64,000 nt of DNA from Cryobacterium sp. GrIS_2_6 (GTDB lineage: Bacteria > Actinomycetota > Actinomycetes > Actinomycetales > Microbacteriaceae). The notes beneath the pieces are model-generated. The model was not told the DNA's origin. It did not search any database and saw nothing but the letters and a program-made list of their open reading frames with translations. Location: the NCBI RefSeq assembly GCF_035984545.1, contig NZ_JAXCHP010000001.1, positions 992,001 through 1,056,000 on the forward strand, written 5' to 3'. Every line of letters starts with the position of its first letter. The stretch's first letter is position 1. This document shows, in pieces, positions 57,456 to 64,000 of this stretch. The position numbers were made by a program, and so were the translations under genes.

Positions 57456-57490
57456 GAGGGCGGGCTTCGGCTCGCCCTCTGCTTGTTTTA
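57456..57490 (+). terminator. Rho-independent terminator after rpmA
   Basis: GAGGGCG (57456-57462) pairs with CGCCCTC (57473-57479) around a GC-TTCG-GC cap, followed by TGCTTGTTTT. It separates rplU-rpmA from obgE, so full read-through to obgE is limited. Confidence 0.85.
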
Positions 57491-57512
57491 CGCCACCTGA
57501 AAGGGGCACCCC

Positions 57513-59078
57513 ATGGCCACATTCGTTGACCAGGTCACGCTGCACCTGCGCGCGGGCAACGGCGGCAACGGCTGTGTGTCCGTCAAGCGGGAGAAGTTCA
57601 AGCCCCTGGCCGGCCCCGACGGCGGCAACGGCGGAAACGGCGGCGACATCGTGCTCGTCGCCGATCCCCAGGTGACCACGCTCCTCGGCTTCCACCGGTC
57701 CCCGCACCGCAGCTCCGTCAATGGCGGCCCCGGCATGGGCGACCACCGCGCCGGTTTCAGCAGCGAGATCATGGAACTCTCCGTACCCCTCGGCACCGTC
57801 GTCAAGGACGTCGACGGCAACGAACTCGCCGACATGACCGAACCGGGTTTCCGGATCGTCGTGGCCCCCGGCGGCCAGGGCGGGCTCGGCAACGCCGCAC
57901 TCGCCTCCTCGAAGCGCAAGGCCCCCGGCTTCGCACTCCTCGGCACCTACGGCTGGGAAGGCGATGTCCAGCTCGAGCTCAAGACCGTCGCCGACGTCGC
58001 CTTCGTCGGTTACCCCTCCGCAGGCAAGTCCAGCCTGATCGCGGCCATGTCCGCCGCGAGGCCCAAGATCGCCGACTACCCCTTCACGACCCTGTTCCCG
58101 AACCTGGGCGTCGTCGACGCCGGAGAGGTGCGCTACACGGTGGCAGACGTTCCCGGCCTGATCGAGGGCGCGAGCGAGGGCAAGGGCCTCGGCCTCGAAT
58201 TCCTGCGCCACGTCGAACGCTGCACAGCTCTCCTGCACATCCTCGACTGCGCGACCCTCGATCCCGACCGCGACCCGCTCAGCGACCTCGACGTGATCCT
58301 CGGAGAACTCGGCGCTTACCCGGTTCCGGAAGGCCAGAAACCCCTCCTCGACCGTCCCCAGCTGGTCGCGCTCAACAAGATCGACGTTCCAGAGGCCCGC
58401 GAACTCGCGGACTTCGTCAAGGCAGACCTCGAAGCCCGCGGCTACCGCGTCTTCGAGATCTCCACCGTCAGCCATGAGGGCCTCCGCCAGCTGAACTATG
58501 CCCTCGCCGAACTCGTCGAAGCGGGCCGCATCGAGTCCGCCGCAGCACTCGCGGCCAAGCCGCGCATCATCATCCGTCCCAAGGCCGTCGACGACAGCGG
58601 TTTCGTCGTCAAGGTCGAGGGCGGCTCGTTCGGCAACATCTACCGCATCATCGGCACCAAGCCCGAGCGCTGGGTGCAGCAGACCGACTTCACCAACGAT
58701 GAGGCCGTCGGCTTCCTTGCCGACCGCCTGGCCAAGCTCGGCATCGAGAACGAACTCTTCAAAGCGGGAGCCGTCGCCGGCTCGACCGTGATCATCGGCG
58801 CAGGCAACGGTGTCGTCTTCGACTGGGAGCCCACTCTCACGTCGACGGCGGAGCTCATCACGGCCCCCCGCGGCACCGACACGCGCCTCGACGACTCGAA
58901 GCGCCGCACCAGCAGCGAGCGCCGGGAAGAGTACTTCGGCCGGATGGACGCCAAGGCGGCCGCCCGTGCCGAGCTCATCCGCGAGCGCGACGCCGGAATG
59001 TGGACCTCTGGCGAGGTCGAGTACAACGGCGAGAGCGCCCCAGCGGGCTCGGAAAGCAGCCAGGAAGACTCCGAGTGA
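57513..59078 (+). CDS. obgE: GTPase Obg/CgtA
   Basis: This 521-residue essential GTPase is involved in 50S assembly and the stringent response. It has an N-terminal Gly-rich Obg fold (about 1-158), a GTPase domain with P-loop GYPSAGKSS near 166 and NKID near 289, and a C-terminal OCT domain ([16 protein letters not shown]) plus an acidic tail typical of actinobacteria. ATG 57513 follows GAAAGGGG. Its stop overlaps the proB start (GTGA). Confidence 0.96.
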   Translation: MATFVDQVTLHLRAGNGGNGCVSVKREKFKPLAGPDGGNGGNGGDIVLVADPQVTTLLGFHRSPHRSSVNGGPGMGDHRAGFSSEIMELSVPLGTVVKDVDGNELADMTEPGFRIVVAPGGQGGLGNAALASSKRKAPGFALLGTYGWEGDVQLELKTVADVAFVGYPSAGKSSLIAAMSAARPKIADYPFTTLFPNLGVVDAGEVRYTVADVPGLIEGASEGKGLGLEFLRHVERCTALLHILDCATLDPDRDPLSDLDVILGELGAYPVPEGQKPLLDRPQLVALNKIDVPEARELADFVKADLEARGYRVFEISTVSHEGLRQLNYALAELVEAGRIESAAALAAKPRIIIRPKAVDDSGFVVKVEGGSFGNIYRIIGTKPERWVQQTDFTNDEAVGFLADRLAKLGIENELFKAGAVAGSTVIIGAGNGVVFDWEPTLTSTAELITAPRGTDTRLDDSKRRTSSERREEYFGRMDAKAAARAELIRERDAGMWTSGEVEYNGESAPAGSESSQEDSE

Positions 59079-59860
59079 GCGTCCTCGGGCGGGACGACAT
59101 CAAGACGGCGGCACGCATCGTCGTGAAGGTCGGGTCATCCTCGATCAGCGGCGCGAATGTGTCGCAGATCTCCCCGCTCGTCGACGCCCTCGCCGACGCG
59201 CACGCCCGCGGCGCCGAGATCGTCCTGGTCTCCTCCGGTGCGATCGCGACCGGGATGCCGTACCTCAACCTCGAGGAACGGCCCACCGACCTCGCAACCC
59301 AGCAGGCCGCGGCCTCCGTCGGCCAGAACCTCCTGATCTTCCGCTACCAGGACAGTCTCCGTCGCTACTCGATCATCGCCGGGCAGGTGTTGCTCACCGC
59401 CGGCGACCTCGAGAACCGGTCACACCGGTCCAATGCGCGACGCGCGATGAACCGGCTGCTCGGGCTGCGGATCCTCCCGATCGTGAACGAGAACGACACC
59501 GTCGCCACCCACGAGATCCGCTTCGGCGACAACGACAGGCTCGCGGCCCTCGTCGCGACCCTGATCGGAGCCGACCTCCTCGTGCTGCTGAGCGACGTCG
59601 ACGCCCTCTATACCCGCCCGCCGCATCTCCCAGGGGCGGAACGCATCCCGCACATCGCGGCAGGGGACCGGCTTCCCGGCGTGGAATTCGGCGCGAGCTC
59701 CTCCGGTGTCGGCACCGGTGGGGCCGGTACGAAGGTGTCAGCGGCCCGGATTGCAGCGGAAGCTGGAACGGCCGTGCTGGTCACCTCGACAGGGCTCGTC
59801 GCCCAGGCCCTGCGCGGCGATTACGTCGGCACCTGGTTCGAACCGACGCCCCGGCTCTAA
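59075..59860 (+). CDS. proB: Glutamate 5-kinase, without PUA domain
   Basis: This 261-residue amino-acid kinase catalyses the first step of proline synthesis (glutamate to glutamyl 5-phosphate). VVKVGSSSI and the glycine-rich LVSSGAI loop bind substrate and ATP, and [17 protein letters not shown] is the conserved middle. It stops at about the end of the kinase domain; the C-terminal PUA domain of E. coli ProB (367 residues) is absent. GTG 59075 overlaps the obgE stop, so the two are coupled. proA follows 52 bases later. Confidence 0.94.
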   Translation: MSVLGRDDIKTAARIVVKVGSSSISGANVSQISPLVDALADAHARGAEIVLVSSGAIATGMPYLNLEERPTDLATQQAAASVGQNLLIFRYQDSLRRYSIIAGQVLLTAGDLENRSHRSNARRAMNRLLGLRILPIVNENDTVATHEIRFGDNDRLAALVATLIGADLLVLLSDVDALYTRPPHLPGAERIPHIAAGDRLPGVEFGASSSGVGTGGAGTKVSAARIAAEAGTAVLVTSTGLVAQALRGDYVGTWFEPTPRL

Positions 59861-59912
59861 CCGGTCCGGTCCTGGCCCCGCGGGGGTGGGAAACGTGCCG
59901 TAAACTACCGGC

Positions 59913-61181
59913 ATGCTGCAGTCACCCGTCGACTCCCTCCGGCTCACCCTGACCCTCGATTCGGCGCGCAGGGCCTCGATCGTCCTCGCGTCCACTCCGA
60001 CGTCGCAGAAGAACAGGGCGCTCACCGCGATCGCGGACTCCCTGCGCAGGAACACGGCGGACATCCTCGCGGCGAACCGTGACGACCTCGCCGCCGGCGC
60101 CGCGAACGGACTCAGTACCGGTCTCCTCGACCGGCTCACCCTCGATGCGGCCCGCGTGGCCGGCCTCGCGGACGCCGTGCTCCAGATCGCGCTCCTGACC
60201 GACCCCGTCGGCGAGGTCGTCCGTGGCAGCAGCCTGCCCAACGGCGTGAAGATCAGCCAGGTGCGGGTGCCCTTCGGCGTCGTCGGCGTCATCTACGAGG
60301 CGCGGCCCAACGTGACCGTCGATATCGCGGCGCTCGCGCTCAAGAGCGGCAACGCCGTCGTCCTCCGCGGCGGATCCGCCGCCGAGAACACCAACCGGGT
60401 CCTGGTCGCCCTCCTCCAGTCGGCCGTCGACTCCGTCGGTCTGCCGGGGGACGTGGTGCAGACCATCGATCCCTTCGGGCGCGAGGGCGCGACCGAACTC
60501 ATGCAGGCCCGCGGCCAGGTCGACGTGCTCATTCCGCGTGGAAGCGCCGGCCTGATCAATGCCGTCGTCACCCAGTCGAATGTCCCGGTCATCGAGACCG
60601 GTGCCGGCGTCGTGCACATTTTCCTCGACGAGAGCGCCAACCGGGACTGGGCCGTCGAGATCGTGCACAACTCGAAGGTGCAGCGCCCGAGCGTCTGCAA
60701 CGCCGTCGAGACCCTCCTCGTCCACGAGGGCGCCGCGGACCGTCTGCTGCCTGCCGTCCTCAGTCGTCTCGCCGCCTCCGGGGTCACCATCCACGGCGAC
60801 GCCCGCGTCCAGGCGCTCTTCCCGGACGCCGTCCCCGCCACCGAATTCGACTGGGAGACGGAATACATGAGCCTCGACCTCGCGGTCGCGGTCGTTCCCG
60901 GCCTCGATGGGGCGCTCGCGCACATCCGCCGTTATTCGACGGGCCACACCGAGTCGATCATCACCAACGACATCGTCAACTCCGAACGGTTCCTGAACGA
61001 AGTGGATTCCGCGGCCGTCATGGTCAATGCATCGACCCGGTTCACCGATGGCGGCGAATTCGGCTTCGGTGCCGAGGTGGGCATCTCCACCCAGAAACTG
61101 CATGCCCGAGGCCCGATGGGACTCCAGGAACTCACCAGCACGAAGTGGATCGTGCGCGGCAGCGGACAGGTGCGGGCCTAG
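59913..61181 (+). CDS. proA: Glutamate-5-semialdehyde dehydrogenase (gamma-glutamyl phosphate reductase)
   Basis: This 422-residue enzyme reduces glutamyl 5-phosphate with NADPH, the second step of proline synthesis. The catalytic Cys262 lies in RPSVCNAVETLLVH; VIYEARPNVTVD and LKSGNAVVLRGG are family signatures. It starts at ATG 59913, downstream of proB. Confidence 0.95.
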   Translation: MLQSPVDSLRLTLTLDSARRASIVLASTPTSQKNRALTAIADSLRRNTADILAANRDDLAAGAANGLSTGLLDRLTLDAARVAGLADAVLQIALLTDPVGEVVRGSSLPNGVKISQVRVPFGVVGVIYEARPNVTVDIAALALKSGNAVVLRGGSAAENTNRVLVALLQSAVDSVGLPGDVVQTIDPFGREGATELMQARGQVDVLIPRGSAGLINAVVTQSNVPVIETGAGVVHIFLDESANRDWAVEIVHNSKVQRPSVCNAVETLLVHEGAADRLLPAVLSRLAASGVTIHGDARVQALFPDAVPATEFDWETEYMSLDLAVAVVPGLDGALAHIRRYSTGHTESIITNDIVNSERFLNEVDSAAVMVNASTRFTDGGEFGFGAEVGISTQKLHARGPMGLQELTSTKWIVRGSGQVRA

Positions 61182-61251
61182 TCCGAACGGCCCCACTAGA
61201 ATGGTGCGGTACTGCACGTCACGCGTGCCGTCCCGCAGAAAAGGAGTGTAT

Positions 61252-61398
61252 ATGCCGACGTTCGTCTACGGCCTGATTGCCCTGGTCACCTTCGGCGCCC
61301 TCGGCGGGGTCGTCTGGTCCTACCGCGATGTCGCCAACCGCCACGCCGAAAAGGCCCGCGCATACGCCGCAGCCCACGGCCGAGTCGACGAGCACTAG
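61252..61398 (+). CDS. Small single-span membrane protein (48 residues)
   Basis: ATG 61252 has AAGGAG six bases upstream, the best ribosome site in this stretch. The 48 residues begin with a hydrophobic helix (about 3-23, [21 protein letters not shown]) and end with a charged, Ala/His-rich tail. The function is unknown. The gene sits between proA and nadD with 13 bases to nadD and is probably part of that transcript. Confidence 0.72.
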   Translation: MPTFVYGLIALVTFGALGGVVWSYRDVANRHAEKARAYAAAHGRVDEH

Positions 61399-61411
61399 GG
61401 ACGCCGTCTCC

Positions 61412-62005
61412 GTGACTGAGCGCCGCCCCCGCATCGGCGTCATGGGCGGCACCTTCGATCCCATCCACCACGGCCACCTCGTCGCCGCGAGTGAGGTGGC
61501 GCAGAGCTTCCACCTCGACGAGGTCGTCTTCGTGCCGACCGGGCAGCCATGGCAGAAGAGCGACGTGACCGAAACCGAACACCGCTACCTGATGACCGTG
61601 ATCGCGACGGCGTCGAACCCTCGCTTCACCGTGAGCCGCGTCGACATCGACAGGGTCGGCCCGACGTACACGATCGACACCCTGCGCGACCTGCACGCCC
61701 AGCGCCCGGACGCCGAACTGTTCTTCATCACAGGTGCCGACGCGATCCGCCAGATCCTGAGCTGGAAGGACGTCCAGGAACTCTGGGACCTCGCCCATTT
61801 CGTCGCTGTGAGTCGACCGGGACATGAGCTCACCATTTCGGGATTGCCGAACCAGGACGTAAGCTTGCTGGAAGTTCCGGCATTGTCGATATCGTCCACC
61901 GACTGCCGTGCACGCGTGAACCGGGGTTTCCCGGTCTGGTATCTGGTTCCCGACGGGGTCGTCCAGTACATCTCAAAGCATCATCTGTATCGGAGTGTGG
62001 CATGA
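61412..62005 (+). CDS. nadD: Nicotinate-nucleotide adenylyltransferase
   Basis: This 197-residue NAD-biosynthesis enzyme adenylylates nicotinate mononucleotide. [12 protein letters not shown] (12-23) is the nucleotidyl-transfer HxxH motif and [10 protein letters not shown] near 168 is the late conserved ATP site. The GTG at 61412 gives a lead of only eight residues before the first strand. Its stop overlaps the next ATG (ATGA). Confidence 0.95.
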   Translation: MTERRPRIGVMGGTFDPIHHGHLVAASEVAQSFHLDEVVFVPTGQPWQKSDVTETEHRYLMTVIATASNPRFTVSRVDIDRVGPTYTIDTLRDLHAQRPDAELFFITGADAIRQILSWKDVQELWDLAHFVAVSRPGHELTISGLPNQDVSLLEVPALSISSTDCRARVNRGFPVWYLVPDGVVQYISKHHLYRSVA

Positions 62006-63141
62006 CGTTGGGTATCAACCCACCGCCACTGACGCGTCGTCAAGCGCGCGAGTTGGCAAACGGGCACGAGCCCGACGCGCCATCCGCTGCGCAAAAACAC
62101 TCCCCGCACCACACTCAGCCCGCGCAACCGGTCACCCCTGCGGCCCCGTCAGCGGATGTCCCCACTGTCGAGCCCGAGTCCCTTCTGGTCCTGCCGTCAA
62201 CCGGTGGACCCGCGGCCGAGTCCGGACCCGTCATCCTCGCTGAACTCGTTCCCGAGGCCGAAGCTGAAGCTGCAGCTGAAACTGAAACCGAAGCTGCAAC
62301 CCCGGCGGCGCCCGAATCAGGCGCAACGACCGCCGCCGTCGAGACTCCCGGTGAAACCAGCGCCGGGACTGCCGCCGACGTTCCGGTCCGCGAGCACACC
62401 CTGACCCGGCGCGAACTCCGCGCCCTGCAAGCCGCCGAAGCGCCTCCGGCCGAGGATTCCCTGCTCGCGGCCGTCGCGACGCTCACCGCATCCCGACCCC
62501 TCACTACGCCAGCGGCCCCCGCCGAGGAGCAGGACGTTGTCCGCCCGCAGGGTCGCCCCGTCGAGCCGGAACCCATCGCCTTCATGGTCGACGTCGCGCC
62601 GAGCCCCCTCGGCGAGACCCGTCCCGGCTCCCTGCACCCTCCGGTCGGACACTGGTCGCTCGACCGCGGCGAAGAGAACGACCTGCTGCCCGGGTTCGAG
62701 ACGCTCGCCCCGTTCGACCAGCTGGTGAACCAGGGCGTGAGCGCCGGCGGCATCCCCACCACGACGAACGCGCTGATCCTTCCCTCGATCCCGCACCAGG
62801 GCAACTCCTCTGGGCCGCTCACGAGTACCGGTGAAATCATGATCACGGGCTCGATCGACCTGCCACGCAGCCTCGGCGAAACCGGGGTGCACCCCAACGT
62901 CTACGACTCCTCCGAGATGGACCGCATGCTCGACCAGCTCGACGAGGGCGGCCACCGTAACGGGATCGTCCCGGTGAGCGCCAGTCGCGCCGTCAGCACC
63001 CACGCGTCGACCCGAGGCGTCATGGCCCCGCCGAAACAGCGCGGACTCACGCTTCCCACCGTTCTCACCGTCACCGTCGGCGTTCTCGCCGTGGGCGTGC
63101 TGGCCCTGTTCGCGGTCGGCTACTTCCTCCACATCTTCTAA
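62002..63141 (+). CDS. Disordered protein with C-terminal membrane anchor, unknown function
   Basis: This 379-residue protein is rich in Ala, Pro, Glu and Thr to about residue 345 and then has one hydrophobic helix (about 352-376) at the very C-terminus. Two related short motifs occur, [12 protein letters not shown] near residue 10 and [12 protein letters not shown] near 133; otherwise no domain is recognised. It overlaps nadD (ATGA) and precedes rsfS by 40 bases. The N-terminal bulk is probably cytoplasmic. It has no catalytic motif I can name. Confidence 0.8.
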   Translation: MTLGINPPPLTRRQARELANGHEPDAPSAAQKHSPHHTQPAQPVTPAAPSADVPTVEPESLLVLPSTGGPAAESGPVILAELVPEAEAEAAAETETEAATPAAPESGATTAAVETPGETSAGTAADVPVREHTLTRRELRALQAAEAPPAEDSLLAAVATLTASRPLTTPAAPAEEQDVVRPQGRPVEPEPIAFMVDVAPSPLGETRPGSLHPPVGHWSLDRGEENDLLPGFETLAPFDQLVNQGVSAGGIPTTTNALILPSIPHQGNSSGPLTSTGEIMITGSIDLPRSLGETGVHPNVYDSSEMDRMLDQLDEGGHRNGIVPVSASRAVSTHASTRGVMAPPKQRGLTLPTVLTVTVGVLAVGVLALFAVGYFLHIF

Positions 63142-63181
63142 TGCCATTTCACTCGCTTTCACTAACACAGGGATTCATTCG

Positions 63182-63559
63182 ATGACCGCTTCTGCCCACG
63201 CTCTCGAGCTCCTCAAGCTGGCCGCCGCCGCCGCAGACTCGAAAGCGGGGGAGGACCTCGTCGCCATCGACGTTTCCAGCCCTCTCCCACTGACCGACAT
63301 CTTCCTCATCGTCACCGGCCGCTCCGAGCGCAACGTCGTCGCCATCGCTGGTGAGATCGAAGACCAGCTCACCGCAGCCGGTCACAAGCCGCTGCGCCGC
63401 GAAGGCCGCGCTGAGGGTCGCTGGGTGCTCGTCGACTTCGGCGACCTCGTCGTGCACGTCTTCCACGAGGAGGAGCGCGTGTACTATTCCCTCGAGCGAC
63501 TCTGGAAGGACTGCCCCGTCATCCCGATCGAACTACCCGTCCACAAGGTCCAGGATTGA
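63182..63559 (+). CDS. rsfS: Ribosomal silencing factor RsfS
   Basis: This 125-residue DUF143/RsfS protein binds L14 and blocks subunit joining when nutrients are scarce. PLTDIFLIVTGRSERNVVAIA and the WVLVDFGDLVVHVFHEEERVYYSLERLW block are diagnostic. ATG 63182 is in the usual place after nadD (with the disordered gene between). Confidence 0.95.
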   Translation: MTASAHALELLKLAAAAADSKAGEDLVAIDVSSPLPLTDIFLIVTGRSERNVVAIAGEIEDQLTAAGHKPLRREGRAEGRWVLVDFGDLVVHVFHEEERVYYSLERLWKDCPVIPIELPVHKVQD

Positions 63560-63632
63560 CCGTGGTCACAACAGGCTTCCGCATGTAGTAGCCTAGAGAA
63601 GTTGTTTCGGGGGAAAACCTGAAACACAATCC

Positions 63633-63708
63633 GGGTCCGTGGCGCAGCTGGTAGCGCACCTGCATGGCATGCAGGGGGTCAGGGGTTCGAATCCCCTCGG
63701 ATCCACCA
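63633..63708 (+). tRNA. tRNA-Ala (GGC)
   Basis: Acceptor stem GGGTCCG (63633-63639) pairs with CGGATCC (63698-63704, one G-U). Anticodon stem CCTGC/GCAGG encloses ATGGCAT (anticodon GGC), with TTCGAAT in the T-loop, discriminator A and encoded CCA. Confidence 0.96.
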
Positions 63709-63712
63709 AGAC

Positions 63713-63746
63713 AGGAAAGGCCCCGACTTCGGTCGGGGCTTTTCCT
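63713..63746 (+). terminator. Rho-independent terminator after tRNA-Ala
   Basis: GCCCCGAC (63720-63727) pairs with GTCGGGGC (63732-63739) around a TTCG loop, extended by AGGAAA/TTTTCCT and ending in TTTTCC. Confidence 0.9.
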
Positions 63747-63747
63747 G

Positions 63748-63771
63748 TTTCAGCGCCGCTTTCAGCGCCGC
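63748..63771. repeat. 12-bp tandem duplication
   Basis: TTTCAGCGCCGC is present twice in tandem (63748-63759, 63760-63771) between the tRNA terminator and the DUF1653 gene. Confidence 0.7.
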
Positions 63772-63798
63772 TTTTAGCACGATCTCAGCACGGAATAT

Positions 63799-64000
63799 TC
63801 AGTCCCGGATATCCAGCACGGAGTGCGCTCCGCCGTCGGTGTCGATCGGGGCGAACCGGGGAATCGCCTGTCCGTCGAAGTTGACGGACTCCAGGAACAT
63901 CGCCAGGGGACGCACCCACAACCCGGGATCGCCGTAAAGCGCCGTGTAGACGACCAGTTCCTCGTCCGTCTCTGAGTGCCGGGCGACGCCGATCACGTCG
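63799..64000 (-). CDS. DUF1653 domain-containing protein, C-terminal part (5' end outside window)
   Basis: The minus-strand frame is open to the window edge, so the start is missing. The visible 66 or so residues (VIGVARHSETDEELVVYTALYG, then LWVRPLAMFLE) are the core of the small DUF1653 family, a beta-rich domain of unknown role. A GTG at 63996 is internal because family members have more sequence before IGVARHSE. Confidence 0.85.
   Translation of the reverse strand, partial: DVIGVARHSETDEELVVYTALYGDPGLWVRPLAMFLESVNFDGQAIPRFAPIDTDGGAHSVLDIRD

Overview
This 64 kb window comes from the chromosome of a high-GC Gram-positive bacterium. G and C make up roughly two thirds of the bases, GTG starts are common, and most operon joints are ATGA or GTGA overlaps. 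Gene content (clpP1-clpP2-clpX, a translational-type T-box before ileS, folC-DUF4233-ndk, rne-rplU-rpmA-obgE-proB-proA-nadD-rsfS, mycothiol-type DsbA protein, DUF222/HNH protein, PaiB, VKOR) points to an actinobacterium. Microbacteriaceae is the most likely family and a Cryobacterium-like genus is possible, but that is inference from gene content only. No phage, integrase, insertion sequence or CRISPR array was seen.

Region 1-8.5 kb is catabolic and accessory: the end of a glutamate-dehydrogenase-type gene, a succinate-semialdehyde-type dehydrogenase and a flavin amine oxidase (together a plausible putrescine/amine-to-succinate route), an FAD-dependent dehydrogenase, a DUF222/HNH gene broken by a one-base frameshift, and a truncated haemoglobin translationally coupled to an MscS-type channel. 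Region 8.5-25.4 kb carries pepN, three stand-alone enzymes or acetyltransferases, a MazEF-like toxin-antitoxin pair, an odd zinc-ribbon SDR protein, an MHS-family transporter, a DsbA-like thiol protein, rpiB and an Fpg/Nei glycosylase, paiB with an amidohydrolase, a two-component system, lactate dehydrogenase and a TauE/SafE exporter.

Region 25.4-38.2 kb has tRNA-Gly and tRNA-Pro, then the protein-quality block tig, clpP1, clpP2, clpX. A BenE-type transporter and an M3 oligopeptidase follow, then a + strand run of methyltransferase, AMP-ligase, non-canonical thiolase and DHFR/RibD-like reductase. Region 37.9-46.5 kb is on the minus strand: a four-gene oligopeptide-type ABC importer whose genes all overlap, then valS with a downstream acetyltransferase and a small unknown gene.

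Region 46.5-64 kb is mostly + strand housekeeping. An ileS T-box leader controls ileS, with folC, a DUF4233 membrane protein and ndk behind it. VKOR lies convergent to ndk. RNase E follows, then rplU-rpmA under a clear promoter, obgE-proB, proA, a 48-codon membrane gene, nadD, a disordered single-span protein, rsfS, tRNA-Ala(GGC) and the 3' part of a DUF1653 gene running off the window.

The most interesting signals are these: a strongly over-represented 9-mer (GCGGATGCC/GGCATCCGC) that goes against local codon preference; the well-resolved ileS T-box; a leaderless-looking MazEF pair with 12-bp iterated repeats over its promoter; an SDR protein and a thiolase that both lack canonical catalytic residues; and repeats that duplicate a terminator arm after pepN.
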